A stretch of 64,000 nucleotides of DNA. Origin: Gymnothorax reevesii (lineage: Eukaryota > Chordata > Actinopteri > Anguilliformes > Muraenidae). The notes beneath the pieces are model-generated. The model saw only the letters and a program-made list of their open reading frames with translations. It was not told the DNA's origin and searched no databases. The first letter of the stretch is position 1. Every line of letters starts with the position of its first letter. The translations under genes were made by a program, and so were the position numbers. Shown here one piece after another: positions 1 to 11,788 of this stretch. The stretch covers positions 71,449,367 to 71,513,366 of the forward strand of contig CM056580.1 of assembly GCA_029721435.1 (NCBI GenBank), given 5' to 3'.

Positions 1-3000
1 AATGGCACAGAGAAATGGAATGAACTAAAAACCAGAGTATAACAAGAACCAATAAGAATAAATATAAGACAAAATCATGAACACTGAACATGAACATAAA
101 CATGATCACAAGGCAGAATCACAACAGTTTGAGGCAAAATTATCCTGCAAAATTACCTCTGTTGGCCAGTTATTCCGGAATGTAAGGAGACATGAACTTT
201 GATCAGTGTCACAGTGTTAAAGACAATGGCACGACATAAGGGGCTCTCTCCAACATCTCCAACAAATTAATGATGAATCAGACAAATTAAGTACTGAAAT
301 TGGTAAAGTAATCAGGAGACCTAGTTCTTCCGAATATCCTACATTTAAAAAGCATTTGAATCTTGATGGTAATCCACCCTGTCACTTCCACAATATGACA
401 GAAAAGACGCAGAGTAAAATAATGGAAGATTGAACACTGTATTCTGTCTGAGTTTTGATACTGACACATTATAATGTATTTGTCAGGGCTGATCTTCACT
501 GACTGGGCAGAGATTTTGGGAAGAGTACCTTTAACAGGGTTTGTGAAAACGGATTACACACAAAGAGTCATTCAAGCAGCTAAAAGACCCAAGGGATTAT
601 CTGTACAACTGAAGAACTGCAGTAGCTGACTTTTTCTTTGCCGCTCAACACCCCTACCCACCCCACCCCCAGCCTTCCACCTCATTTCTTTCAGCAGAGT
701 TTGTAACCCACCCAGAACTAAATGAAAGTGCCAAATGCGGCAGAGCCTTTGTGATTGTACTTTGAGGATAGATTGAAATAACAAAACAGTTTTAATTGGA
801 AGACATTTTCATACAAATACAAATGCACAAACGGTAAACGCTAGAGACGGGGGGAAGTAAGCTGCCAGAATGGCAGCTGTTGAGGAAAGTAGACATCCCT
901 AGAGAAGATGTGCCAGTATCCAAGTGGGAATGCTTTCTGCTCTTTGTTGTATTAGATGGGTAGATTGAGAGCATTCTTCTACCACAGAAGAGAAGACAAA
1001 ACAGTAATTTGATCGATTCCACCTCTCCCCAGCACATTTCCTTCATCGGGACGATTATGATGCCGGTCCTTTTTTTTTATTGAGCACATACATAGCAGCC
1101 ATCTTACTAGTGCTTTTGTATTTTCCCCCTCCATTCTCTGAAGTACAGTTGACTTTGAAAGGCAGCAATAGAGCCCTGTGTGGTATTGCTTTTGTGTCCA
1201 TCATGCTGTTCCTTTAATGCCAGTCAAACCGTGACATGTGCTTTGTGGGGCAACTGGCTACCCGGCACCACGCAGTCTAATTCCCTCCATTTTCCTTTTT
1301 TTTCTGAGGATTGTGAATTTCACTCAACCTTCACAAAATTGGCATTGAAATGATAAGTGTGATCCCTGTGGTTTGAGTGTTTGGGAAAAACTTCAAGTGG
1401 CAGAAGACACTTTGTGAAGAGTGATGGATGGATTGAATGTCACTCAAGTCAGCGGAAAGCTCTCCCCCCTTTCGCACAGTTCCTGCTCTGACACTCAGCT
1501 GTTAGCGTTGTGTCTCTAATGCCCTGTTAGGCCGTTCGGTGACTGCTGCATGTTCATACTCACTGCTTCCCTGCAATACAGGCATCTGCTAACTGCTGAC
1601 ACAGGCTGTCACAGCAGATGTAGCAGAACGTTGTGTTTCACTTTTATCAGATTTTCACAAGACACAAGTGCTTTTGTTTTTCCTTGCATTTTTTTTTTTT
1701 ACCGCAGCATTTCAAACAGGGGGGTTGCTGGCAAATAAACAGTGAAATTCCATTGCCTAAACAGTGGAAATAGCTCTTTGCATCATTTCTTTTAGGTTCA
1801 GAGTGGAATAAAGTTAAGCTTCATGAAAGACTAAATGTCTGTCAGGCAATTTTTATGAGTACAGTATTAATCGTTGGGGAAAAGAGAAAAGTTTTGCAAA
1901 TAGTAAACTGTGATCGTGTTTGGATCAAGCTTAAAATTCAGGCAAAAGGCAGTGCACTCCCTCGCTGCAGTGTACTGTCTGCAAGAAGTTCAATTGATTA
2001 GTCACTCAAAATGTTTAGCTTCCTGGCATATGCATAAGCCCACACTTCTGTCTTATGCTCTGGACACTCCTTAAAGGGAGAATGACTGAGTACTGGAATT
2101 CAGTCTCTCTCTGGCCAAAGCACATATATCCCCTTGAGCACTAAGGTTACTCACTCTGTAGATGCCATAAGTCAAATTAAGAAGTTGTGAGATATATGAA
2201 GTCTTTCACTACCCCCACCTATGCACTCTAAACTTGTATCTCCACTAACAATCAATATCATTCATTATTCTAAGACAGATGTTCTCATACACCATCTTGC
2301 ACTTAACTTCATGCAACAGGTTAAAATATTTGAGATATAAAATTCATGAGTCAATTGTGGCCAAAGTAATTTGTCATTTGATCTTTCCTTACCAAACTCA
2401 TATTTCTTTGCAGTGACTTGGAATTACCAAACCAAATTCTTTCATCTGTTCAAACCTATTATCAGTTTTCAGGAGCTTCTGGAGGAGCAAATTCAACCTT
2501 TTTATGTAACCCCATCTCTCTCTTGTGTGTGAACAGTTTCTATATTCTGGGCTGTCTTAGTGAGTGGGACACCAGATTCGGTCTTTAAATGCAAAAAGCA
2601 GCCCTCTGCTTCATTTTATACGGTTATAGCTCCCAACACAAACATGCCATAATCTTTTCACAGGCTATTACATGTTACTCCCTCATGATATAGTGAATTA
2701 ATTTCATATCCAGTCCCTGTAGATTGTTTGTGGGCTAATATAAAGTGCAGGTATAATACTAAGGCGACAGAATGAAGAGGTGAAAGAAATTTTCCTCTTC
2801 ACCAACCGATTGACATTTAGGATTATTGTCAGCCAGCTCCTACTATAACTGAACACTGGAGCTCTGCTGGTAGTGACTCATTTATTCTAGCTATGTGAGG
2901 CCTGACACATCTATAAAAAAAGCTTTCAGTCATGGGTTAGCCCTCAAAGAAGGCCTCTTTTTGGCCAGACAATTACTCGCAGTGGGTTGGCTGCGATGCT

Positions 3001-4862
3001 GGCTTCAGGGCTTTCCAACACTGGCCTGGCTCCTTCTTTTATCCCTATCAGCTGCACAGAAAATAGATGCTAGTTGAGGAGTCAGTCATTTCCTCCACCA
3101 AAAAGCTCAGGTGTGACAGGCCATTCAAATGGATCCACTACCTCACTGCTCTCACTTCCCAATTTGCACCAAAACGACACATGAAGGTGAACGTCCAAAC
3201 TGATGTTCATGCATGCATAGCTGGCACAACCTGGGGGAAATTGCTCTTCAAGCAGAAAACATATGCACATTGATCAATGAAAAGTTCAATATGGGGAAAT
3301 GAAAGAACAGATTATGCTGTCTAAATGAACGTGCGGATATTCACACTGTAAGATACCGCCATTGTTGCACATCTCTGCTTAGCTTTGCCATTCTTGACCA
3401 TTCACAACACAACTGTGCTATAAGTGAACACATGGTGCACATATTTATTCCCCATCCTCTCATTTATATACGGCATGTGAAAGTAGCATAGCGTGTATGA
3501 ACATGGCCCAACTACATAAATGGAATGTCATTACTGCTGTCTGATGAATAAAATGAAATATTCATGATAACAATTATCATGATAAATATTAGTAATATGA
3601 TACAAAAACAGAAATGAAAAAGTGCTGCAAGGTGCAGATAAATTATGGCGAGTCAGAGGTAGATCAAAAACTAATTAAGTATTGCCTAAGCAAAAAAGCT
3701 TTTAAAAAAGAGGGACAGTTTAAAATGAGAGAGAGAAATGCCTCTAAATATAAATCTCCTGGCTAGCTCATAGCAGATAAGCATTTGGAAACAAACATTC
3801 ATGTAATTTGTGACTGTGACTACGGGCAAGCAGCATTTAGTTAGCAGAGTTCAGTTGCTGAAGGAGAGTACAGGGGCATGCTTTTGAAGTTTTGAATTAC
3901 AGAGCAGTAAAAGTGCATTAATATATTGCAGACACCCACAGAAAAACAACAGTGATGCTAAGCCCCTACCATCCAGCTTGGTGGCTCATTTTTAATCTGC
4001 AAAGAGAGTTGGACAGGTGATGTGCCTGCAGTTGGACCCTCAGAATGAAGAAAAGTGCTTCTAAAAGAGAAAGAAAACCTGAAGGTGCCATTTCATAGGC
4101 AAGAGTTGACAGAATGTGAAAGTATAGGATCCCCCCCCCCCAAAATGATCAAGGAACTTAGAATACGAGAGCAAGACAGGAGAAGTCCGGACAGAGCTCA
4201 TTCATCATTGGCAAAGTGTGCCTGCCTCATCACATTGGCACTCACTCACATACACAAACATAAACACACACACACACACACGCGCACACACACAAAACAT
4301 CAAACACACTGGGCATAGACTGATTGAGGAAAATACAGCTCTGGTTCAGTGGGTTGGAGATAACTGCAGCTTTCTGCCTGTGAAAAGATATGCACTGTTC
4401 AATGGGACCTATTCCACATCCTTAATGCAATCAGGCCTTGCATTTTAGTATTTTGTGACACAGAGCTTGGCTCTGGGATCAGCTCTGTCTTTTAGCTCAT
4501 AATCACAAGTATAGGAGTTAAGGAGCAGGGAAACATGAAAGCTGATCCTAGATCAGCTCCACATAACTGAGAGGTTTGTGAGAGTAATGCTCTAGACCTA
4601 TTAAACCTGTTCAGGATCACTGAGATATTTTGAATTACTTTAGTGGTAGGTCCATGCCTAAAGACTTTGATCACATTATCCACAAATTCCCTCTGTTTTT
4701 CAATGACCAAAGGGAACACCCCCCCCCCCTACAAATCTTATCCCTTACTCCAAAAATCATGTTTTAATGAAGTGTCATTTTGAAATGTACTGATGTGAAA
4801 TATGGAATTATTTCATCATCAATATATGCATTATAAAAACAATATATTTTGTAATTCCTCTG
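1..4862. other. non-coding DNA, no gene recognised
   Basis: No reading frame here resembles a known protein, and the open frames are short and lack any motif. The stretch contains homopolymer runs (C runs near 4130 and 4719), a CA microsatellite at 4265-4294 and a small AT-rich inverted repeat near 3564-3588. It could be intergenic or intronic; the sequence does not decide. Confidence 0.6.
4265..4294. repeat. (CA)n microsatellite
   Basis: A run of CA dinucleotides interrupted by CGCG is visible directly. Short open frames across it encode only His-Thr repeats and are not genes. Confidence 0.95.
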
Positions 4863-5459
4863 CTCCATACTATAAGCGAGAGGCATACTCTTTGTACATC
4901 CGTCAGTCCGTCCACCTGTTCATCACTCATATATTTTGTGTGTGATATCTACGGAAGGATCCGGTACGTTCTTTAACAAATTCTGGCATCAGAGCATTGT
5001 CATAAAGCTTGGGCAATGAAATCTTTGTTGTAGAGTAAGAATTTATGCGAGACAGCAGTCATTTCTCAAACGGAGTCATCATTTTGCTGGCAGTTCCTGG
5101 CATGTTTCGAACAAACTTAAAACGAGCAGAATTCCACTCCAATGTGTCTAGCCACAATATGATGTATGAGAAGTCTTTGATTCCACTTGGATTTCACCCC
5201 CAATCCCACAAAAAGGGGGAAAAAAAAAAGAGCACGGTATATTCGCTTCCTCCAGCAACAATGTTTAGACTAAGCACATATATGATGACAAACAGAGACA
5301 AAGACACATTTCACAGAAAATGTAAGTTTTATTGGCAATAAGTAAAGCAATGTTTCACGATTGAAGATGAAACGGGGAAAATGTTCGCTGTGTGACCTAG
5401 CCAACACAAAATTTTTGTACTCTAAACTTACAGCTCGCTACGCTCATTTTCTGAAGTTA
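4863..5459. other. sequence beyond the broken end of the gypsy element
   Basis: This lies downstream (in element sense) of the point where gypsy integrase similarity stops. No copy of the LTR seen near 10.7-10.96 kb could be found here by eye. The part near 4880-4930 has a CCGTCAGTCCGTCC-type motif resembling a dispersed repeat, and is loosely similar in style to 26,280-26,320. Nothing else is recognised. Confidence 0.4.
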
Positions 5460-5466
5460 TGGTGAG

Positions 5467-5822
5467 TTAGCCAAACCAGCATGCTCTCTTGCATCTCTTC
5501 AGTCTCCCCAGATGCCCACTCAGGGGATGGTCATGGAAGTAGGAGAGAAACGCTGGCACTAGAGCCTTGGGAACCACCAATTGATATTTGCTGCCCCCAC
5601 CCTTCACAGGCGACTGACGGTACAGGAGCCCCTGCAGTACTTCATATCCCACCCTATCTGGTCTACTACCAGTAGCCTCTTTAGCCATAACACGGACTTC
5701 ATCATCCTTCTCTTGTTCTTCCCTTATTTCAGGAAGCGTTGAAGGCAGATCTGCAGAACAGCGGGAGGTGTTTATGGCTACATATGTAGCTGCCGAAGAG
5801 GGTATGGGTATGGCTTCCTCAG
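5467..5822 (-). pseudogene. integrase N-terminal fragment of the gypsy element
   Basis: The minus-strand frame contains a spacer, then LVVPKALVPAF, FHDHPLSGHLGRLK and a short tail ending in WFG and a stop. The H..H half of the HHCC zinc-binding domain that opens Ty3/gypsy integrases is visible (the HDHPLSGH stretch). The CxxC half and the DDE catalytic core are missing. It belongs downstream of the RNase H domain at 6135-9815, but it is in a different frame and separated by an inserted segment. The frame stays open into the insertion (to 5916), but that part has no integrase similarity. Confidence 0.75.
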
Positions 5823-6162
5823 ACCAAATTGTTAAAGGCTGCCTTAGATATACATAAATACTGTAGAAATACACCACTGTTAAATGCACTGAAAATACAC
5901 AAGATTGAATCAACATTAGATATTGGATATGTCAATTTACTGCGAAAGTCAATGTTGTCAAACTCCAGAGCAAAATCTTTTTATGTACATTTATTGAATA
6001 TACAACACTGTGATAGAAACTTTAGTCAGAACTGTGATAGAAATACTAGTTAAAACTTAGTCACCCATTCTAGTCAGTCTTGTATTAAACATGGTATATC
6101 TTTTATGAAATATTTATTGAATGACAACTACGCTTCACAATGTAATAGGCAAATGAAATGTT
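5823..6162. mobile_element. 340-bp insertion flanked by 8-bp direct repeats
   Basis: The segment between the RNase H end and the integrase fragment is bounded on both sides by TTCCTCAG (5815-5822 and 6163-6170). An 8-bp duplication is what hAT-type transposition leaves. No convincing terminal inverted repeat is visible, so the class is open. The gag-pol frame runs 28 bases into this segment before its stop at 6135. Removing the segment does not bring the two sides into one frame, so another indel exists nearby. Confidence 0.45.
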
Positions 6163-9100
6163 TTCCTCAGGATGACGGGTATGGCTCTGGACAGGGCATC
6201 AGGCACAATATTGTGTAGGCCTTTTCTGTACTGTACCTTAAACTGGAACTGTTGGAGCCGCAGGATCCACCGGGTAAGTCGCGAGGAGGTTTTTGGACAA
6301 TTAAAAGCCCATGTTAATGCAGCATGGTCTGTGTATATGGTGAACTCGCCACCCTCAAGGTAATGTCTCCATTTCTCAACCGCCCACACCACAGCAAGAC
6401 ATTCCTTTTCAGATGTTGAGTAGTTGTACTCTGCACCACGCAAGCCCCTGGAGGCATAGGCAATCACTCCCTCTCCGCCATCAGTCTTCTGGACAAGCAC
6501 TGCACCCAACCCCACATCACTAGCATCAGTGTGTACTTCAAAAGGAAGTGAGTAATCTGGCTGCCTCAGGATTGGGGCATTCACCAGTGCATTCTTCAGC
6601 TGGTTGAAACTTTCTTGGCATTCCTCTGACCAGTCCCATCTCACCTCCTTCCTCTTCAGGTAATTCAGTGGAGCTGCCAGGTCTGCAAAATGATCCACGA
6701 ACTTGTGGTACCAGCCCACTAGACCTAAGAAGCGCTGCAGGGTCTTGAGGTTAGTGGGAGTCGTATAGGCAGTGACTGCTGTGGTCTTCTCGGGGTCTAC
6801 TTGCACACCCTTCCCTGATACCACGTGCCCCAGGAACTTCAGCTCTTGCCGGAAAAAGAAACATTTCTTCAGGTTCAGGGTCAAATTGGCCTCATGAAGT
6901 TTGCGCATCACAGCATCCAGGTCTTTAAGATGCTGGTGGGGCGTGGCCGAATAGACAATTACATCATCTATGTAAACGCAGCAGATCTTCCCCCTAAGCT
7001 CTCCCAGGACCTTCTCCATTAACCTCTGAAATGTTGCCCCAGCATTCTTCAGACCGAAAGGCATGGATTTGAACTGGTACAGGCCCATTGGTGTAATAAC
7101 AGCAGTCTTGGCCTTGCTTTCTTGGGACATGGCGACTTGCCAGTATGCAGACTTTAAGTCAAGGGTACTGAAGACTGATGCTCCATGCATTGACTCCAAG
7201 AGATCATGTATGAGAGGCATGGGGTAGGCATCTGCATGGGTCTTGATGTTAAGGCGACGAAAGTCAACACAAAACCTTAGTGAGCCATCAGGCTTGGTGA
7301 CTAGCACAACTGGAGCACCCCAAGGAGATTGGGAAGGCTCAATAACTCCATCTTTGAGCATTTGCTCCACATGATCAGCAATGACCTGACGCTTAAAAGG
7401 AGATACACGGTACGCCCGGCACCGGACAGGAACCTCGTCCGTGGTCAAGATCATGTGTTCTTCCACATTAGTCTTCCCCAGTCTCCCTGAACATACACTT
7501 GGCCAAGCTTGCAGCAATTCCCTGACCTCTGGTGGATAATCTGAGAATGAGGGTGCCTCCACACCTCTTGAGGGAGGTAGGACTACAGGCATCACAGATG
7601 GAACAGCCACATACAATGTGGTCATCGATGTCTTCTCACTGGTCTGTTTTAACACACATTCAAGAGGTTGGGAAATAAACGGATGGAAGGTATACTCCTT
7701 GGGACCTTTCACCCCATAGGTTTGTTCACCCAGATTCAGGATAGTTGAGGTCTTGCGCAGGAAATCCAAACCCAGGACGATGGGGAATGCCAGATGTTCA
7801 TCAGCCATGATGTATGTTTCAAGGGACCACAGCATCTCATGCCAACTGTATAGGATCTTAATCTTTCCTAGGGCTCCATATGTTTTTCCATCAGCAAGGG
7901 CAAAGCTCTGGTTGTCACATGGCCATAACGCTTCGTCCTTCCTGGCAATCTCCCGCCACAGGCTTTGTCTCATCAGTGAGTAGGTGCATCCAGTATCAAA
8001 TACAGCATAGCACTGCTTCCCTCGTATGGCAACTGGAACATGCAGGAGAGACAGTGGCACCTGATTCTCCTGACTCACCACCGAAAGATTCGCCACGTCA
8101 GTAGATTTTTTGGCCTTTTCCAGGGTCTTCTTTTGACTCTCTTTCTCTTTTTCTTTTGCCTTCTGATGATCCACCTTGCCCCAGTATTCCTTGTGAGAGG
8201 TGCAGTCCTTCTCCACTAGAGAACCAATCTGAACGAGTTGTTCCACGTCAGATACAGTGCCTCTTAGACATCCAGCGATCTTAGGGTTGCAGTTATTGAG
8301 GATTTTCCGCACTAACTCTTTTTCTGAGATTTCTGGTTTCCACCGGAGACAAAGCGCTCGGTAATCATAGGCAAAGTCCCTCAAACACTGTCCAGGCAGC
8401 TGAACCATGACCCTGAGCTTTTCTTCTACCTCTAAAATGTAGTCAGGAGGAAGGAAGGCAGTCTGAAAAGCCTCCTTAAACTCCGCCCAATTGTGTACTT
8501 TATTTTTCTCCACACTCCACCAGCTGTGTGCTGGCCCTTTAAGAACACCAGACAGGGTACCAATGATTTCAGTATCTGACAATGGCCGGACCTCAAGAAA
8601 GGTTTCACAGCGGTCAATGTAATTGAGAATGTCAGCCACCTCCCCTGACCCATTGAAAGTGGGGAAATCCATTCGGACGGCAGGCTTAGAGAGGACAACA
8701 TTAGGTCTGGCCTCAGCCTGGCTGTAGGTAGCCCCCAAAGGTGTGGGGAGGCTTGTACTATTGGTCAGTGGATGCATTAGCGGCTGATTCCCGGTCAGAG
8801 CGAATGATGGCTGGAACTGGGTCCCCGGTACTGAGAGAGAAGATTGGCCTTGGTCATTTGATGTGGGAAGTGGAGCAGGACCCTGGACAGTATGGGCACT
8901 GAAAGGCACCGCTTCAGGTGAAGCCATGGAAGAGATGATATATGTTGAGGAGTTTCCAGCAGATTTTGGTTTGGTGGAAGTCGGAGGTGCATGGCTGTGA
9001 GATCTACCCATAGAGAAACCTGGGATGGTATGGCCACCATGAGAACCATGAGAAGCTGATGTATAACTGTGGGGAGGCTGGTGTGCATGGGGAGCCGCTG

Positions 9101-9815
9101 AACAATCCCGAGAAGCATTAGAAGTTGTAGAGTGGCTTTGAGGAGGATGGAGTGCATGATGATCTGGAAAATGACCAGAAAAAGCAGGAGAAGCAGTAGG
9201 ATGCCCATGAGCAGCATGTGTGCCATGAGAAACCACAGAAGGACCTTGAGAAGGATGTGGTGGATGGAGAGGCCTGGGGACAGAAATCAGACTGGCGCGC
9301 CTCAGGCCTTGTAGTTCTGTCTTCCATTTTTCATCTCTCCGTTGCAAGCAAGCCACTAATTTCTCCTCAAACTGTTTCAGAGTGGAAATGGTGCTTTGTT
9401 CTATGGCCTCTAGGGATTTATCAATGTATTCTCTTATATTTGCTTCTCTGTTCAATGCACTGCTCACAGAATCATTGAAATCGGTCTCCAGGCTACTTAA
9501 CCTCTCGGTAATAGTGTCTATGTCATTGCTGAGGGAAATTAGAGCTGGTAGTGCAAAGTGAGATGCATTATTTTCTTCTGCAGTGCTAACATCAGTGTCC
9601 TCGGGGTCAGAGAGGTAAAGGGAACCAATTAATGAGGTAACTTCACCGACAGGATCCCTTCTGGTAACCCAAGCGTCCCCTCTTCGCTGACTACTTGGTT
9701 CTTCAGCGTTCTCTCCATGATTCGGGGTCGATGTCCGGGTGCCCCCCTCTGAACCATCTACCTCCTCTTGGATTTGTCCAAAATCCACAAGCAGTGACGG
9801 TCCTGGTTCAGTCAT
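6135..9815 (-). CDS. Ty3/gypsy gag-pol polyprotein (gag, protease, RT, RNase H)
   Basis: A 1226-residue uninterrupted frame. Residues about 95-170 are predicted coiled coil. Residues 175-370 are rich in Ser, His and Pro. Residues 375-560 match Ty3-type capsid ([15 protein letters not shown]) and end in a Lys/Glu-rich stretch with no CCHC zinc knuckle. The aspartic protease has DTGC at 607-610 and VLGLDFL at 680-686. Reverse transcriptase spans about 815-1000 with DLKSAYWQV and catalytic YIDD at 948-951. RNase H spans about 1090-1210 with TDAS, TDHAAL and the closing DALSR. The last 16 residues read into inserted DNA, and integrase follows only as a broken fragment. The start is the first Met of the open frame; no Kozak test decides it. 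The product would make virus-like particles and cDNA but could not integrate. It is intact despite the loss of integrase, so either the truncation is recent or the frame has been kept for another reason. Confidence 0.9.
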   Translation of the reverse strand: MTEPGPSLLVDFGQIQEEVDGSEGGTRTSTPNHGENAEEPSSQRRGDAWVTRRDPVGEVTSLIGSLYLSDPEDTDVSTAEENNASHFALPALISLSNDIDTITERLSSLETDFNDSVSSALNREANIREYIDKSLEAIEQSTISTLKQFEEKLVACLQRRDEKWKTELQGLRRASLISVPRPLHPPHPSQGPSVVSHGTHAAHGHPTASPAFSGHFPDHHALHPPQSHSTTSNASRDCSAAPHAHQPPHSYTSASHGSHGGHTIPGFSMGRSHSHAPPTSTKPKSAGNSSTYIISSMASPEAVPFSAHTVQGPAPLPTSNDQGQSSLSVPGTQFQPSFALTGNQPLMHPLTNSTSLPTPLGATYSQAEARPNVVLSKPAVRMDFPTFNGSGEVADILNYIDRCETFLEVRPLSDTEIIGTLSGVLKGPAHSWWSVEKNKVHNWAEFKEAFQTAFLPPDYILEVEEKLRVMVQLPGQCLRDFAYDYRALCLRWKPEISEKELVRKILNNCNPKIAGCLRGTVSDVEQLVQIGSLVEKDCTSHKEYWGKVDHQKAKEKEKESQKKTLEKAKKSTDVANLSVVSQENQVPLSLLHVPVAIRGKQCYAVFDTGCTYSLMRQSLWREIARKDEALWPCDNQSFALADGKTYGALGKIKILYSWHEMLWSLETYIMADEHLAFPIVLGLDFLRKTSTILNLGEQTYGVKGPKEYTFHPFISQPLECVLKQTSEKTSMTTLYVAVPSVMPVVLPPSRGVEAPSFSDYPPEVRELLQAWPSVCSGRLGKTNVEEHMILTTDEVPVRCRAYRVSPFKRQVIADHVEQMLKDGVIEPSQSPWGAPVVLVTKPDGSLRFCVDFRRLNIKTHADAYPMPLIHDLLESMHGASVFSTLDLKSAYWQVAMSQESKAKTAVITPMGLYQFKSMPFGLKNAGATFQRLMEKVLGELRGKICCVYIDDVIVYSATPHQHLKDLDAVMRKLHEANLTLNLKKCFFFRQELKFLGHVVSGKGVQVDPEKTTAVTAYTTPTNLKTLQRFLGLVGWYHKFVDHFADLAAPLNYLKRKEVRWDWSEECQESFNQLKNALVNAPILRQPDYSLPFEVHTDASDVGLGAVLVQKTDGGEGVIAYASRGLRGAEYNYSTSEKECLAVVWAVEKWRHYLEGGEFTIYTDHAALTWAFNCPKTSSRLTRWILRLQQFQFKVQYRKGLHNIVPDALSRAIPVILRKTFHLPITL

Positions 9816-10709
9816 TATTTGTTATAGTTTGCAAGTACTAATAGGATTATTTTATTTATTTATTTATTTATTGCCCCCCTTTGTATTTTATCTTATTATG
9901 ATGTTTTTTTTTTTTAAGGGATGAATACAGTTTCTTATAGAAAATGTACCTTCAACATGTCCGTTTTTCAATTACAAAACAAGTTCACGGCAATGGCATA
10001 TAATGATACTTAGTGAACCCATTCAATGAAAGTGCAATACAATGCCATAATAATGTCTTACATAGGACTAATGAATGCAATAAATAAATACGAAGCAGAC
10101 CGTTTCTAATAATGCTTACATCCATGACCGAAATACAAAATCAAAACAGCAATTCTTCCCCGTACTGGCCACCATCTGTAACAATACGCCCATTAACTCT
10201 AAGCTCACTGTTAACAATAAACGCACAAGGGATTCTTTGAAATAGGGAATAAATCGCTTCTTTTACATAAAGCTCCGTCTTACGCGAAGGTTCCTTATAA
10301 AATGAATGAAAGCCGGACACTTGCTTCGTTACGTGCGCATTGCGCCATATATTAATCGGCCCAAAGGAACAAAAATCAAACCCAAAATCCATACATTTTC
10401 CCCTACCCTTTCTCAGTCCATGAAATCCCCACACCAGTCTCTCTTCAGAGCACCACCAACGCGCAATTCAGTCTTTGATAGTCCGATAATGTAGATGGCG
10501 GACTGTGTCTCGGATTTTCCAGGATGCGAAACGAAAAAATATAATCCGACCCGATGGCAACAAAAAACAAAAAATAAGCGCTCGCATACGGCCGCGTATA
10601 ACCAACACAAAAAACAACAAAAATGTTTGGTCTCACCGGTGTCTCAGGTAACCAAAGTAATCCCGGAAGGCTTTGGATCGACTCCGCTCCGCGTCTTCGG
10701 ACCCCCAAA
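9816..10709 (-). other. 5' leader of the gypsy element
   Basis: This lies between the gag-pol start and the presumed LTR. It includes TTTA repeats at about 9853-9871, a T run near 9904 and a CpG-rich block at 10,440-10,709. On the minus strand a donor-like CCG/GTGAG occurs near 10,637-10,644, so a spliced leader is possible. No protein is recognised in its short open frames. Confidence 0.4.
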
Positions 10710-10957
10710 ACACGCGTAAATGCGCCGTTGAAGATGAAGTGAACACTCGTATTGACGCGATTGACACAACTCTGCCGTCTTCTGAATGTTTTTTTTTTTC
10801 TTTGCCAATATTAGTTAGCTACAGCATTTGAACGCTGGCGCCACTCACTCCGGACTCTATCCGCACTTCCTTCTCCATCACGGGGGCACCCCCAGCCATA
10901 CGTACACCTCCTATATAACATTGGGTGCACACCCATAGGTGCAACAACCCTCATAAC
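10710..10957 (-). repeat. probable 5' LTR of the gypsy element
   Basis: Read on the minus strand, this starts TGTTATGAGGG at 10,957, has a TATA-like TATATAGG near 10,911-10,918 and ends in a region followed by TTTTGGGGGTCCG, a plausible but unproven primer-binding site. The inner boundary is uncertain by about 20 bases. No second LTR copy is present for comparison, so the call rests on position and layout. Confidence 0.45.
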
Positions 10958-11109
10958 ATTTAAACGGCCAGACCCCCTACCTTTCATACAGACACAGGCA
11001 AGATTCACAGGAAATAAAAGGCCATATTAGTATATATATTCACATACATACTTTACATATACATCATATGTAATTTTAATAACCTTTAGAAATATTTTAT
11101 GCGGACGAT
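10958..11109. other. AT-rich flank between gypsy LTR and LINE
   Basis: A short AT-rich spacer with alternating TATA tracts; nothing is recognised in it. Confidence 0.4.
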
Positions 11110-11357
11110 GTTTCATTAATGTGACTGTGTCACACATTGTAAGGCGTAAAACGCTCTGCGACATGATTGAATTCTCTCATTGATATGGCTATCAGGTCTT
11201 GCATAAGATAAATCAACGCCCAGATATTTCATACACTCACCTTCTTTTAAACTAACACTATTCAAATACCACTGTGGGCGAGGAACTAAGTTACATTTAC
11301 CAAATACAGTGCACTGAGTTTTGTTAGCATTAAAAGACAGACCATGATTAGTAATAT
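11110..11357 (-). pseudogene. LINE reverse transcriptase C-terminal fragment
   Basis: The minus-strand translation gives NANKTQCTVFGK, then WYLNSVSL and MKYLGVDLSYARPDSHINERI, followed by a Cys/Arg-rich helix. The K-T-..-FG and KYLGV motifs mark the end of the RT palm/thumb in non-LTR retrotransposons. It has the same orientation as the endonuclease at 11,789-12,650, so both are probably pieces of one LINE. The main RT region is missing and a Tc1-like fragment sits between them. Confidence 0.65.
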
Positions 11358-11788
11358 ATACTCAGCAACAAAAGTTTCTGTGACACCAATATTGTTAATT
11401 ATTTTTCATAACGCAATTATGAAATTGTCATACATGGTGATATCAGACTGAAACAGTACACGTAAACACAACATTGAAATGGAAATCATGAAAATGCGAG
11501 AAAATGACTTTGCACGTGAAAATGTGCGTAAATCATGCTTGTGGATGGCAATAAAAGAGGAGAATTTTTGGAATGTTCACATTGTGCCTGATGAACGACG
11601 GAAGCATCACTTATCGAAAACACAGCCATTTCGGATCAGGAACTCTACCCTCTAAATGCCAAGACTGTCTGAAAATGATCGGTGGAGGGCCATTGGGATG
11701 ATTGAATCCGGAACCTCGCAGAGGGAAGTTGCTCATCGCCTGAATGTCCACCGAAACACCATTTGGAACTTATGGCAGCGTTATCATC
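11358..11788 (+). mobile_element. 5' end of a Tc1-like transposon inserted in the LINE
   Basis: It starts at a TA with the terminal motif TACTCAGCAACAAAAG, typical of a Tc1-like inverted repeat, and runs through a leader to the transposase start at 11,656. The rest of the transposase and the right terminal repeat are missing; LINE sequence resumes at about 11,789. A similar terminal motif occurs at 59,702. Confidence 0.65.
11656..11784 (+). pseudogene. Tc1-like transposase N-terminus (HTH) fragment
   Basis: The 43-codon reading begins MPRLSENDRWRAIGMIESG, followed by a helix-turn-helix with REVAHRLNVHRNTIWNLW. This is the first paired-like DNA-binding helix-turn-helix of Tc1 transposases, which binds the terminal repeats. 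The frame then enters LINE sequence, so the second HTH and the DDE core are lost. It is non-functional as a transposase. Confidence 0.75.

Larger units (their letters stand above)
5460..10957 (-). mobile_element. Ty3/gypsy retrotransposon, 3'-truncated
   Basis: On the minus strand the order is probable 5' LTR (about 10,710-10,957), leader (9816-10,709), gag-pol frame (9815-6135), a 340-bp interruption, then the first part of integrase, which breaks off near 5460. The integrase core, chromodomain or GPY/F region, polypurine tract and 3' LTR are absent. The domain order protease-RT-RNase H-integrase is standard for Ty3/gypsy. No env-like frame is present, so this is a retrotransposon rather than an endogenous retrovirus. 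The missing 3' end means the copy cannot be mobile alone. Confidence 0.85.

Noticed and set aside
4055..4448. Overlapping open frames with His-Thr repeats
   Set aside because: They are translations of the CA microsatellite.
5823..6162. Intron between RNase H and integrase
   Set aside because: No GT-AG borders on the minus strand fit the junctions, whereas exact 8-bp direct repeats do fit an insertion.
8432..9327. Additional open frames inside the gypsy gag-pol region
   Set aside because: They are other-frame shadows of the 1226-residue coding frame, which carries all the domain motifs.
5460..10957. Endogenous retrovirus
   Set aside because: No envelope-like frame, and the RT/RNase H motifs and gag are of Ty3/gypsy retrotransposon type.
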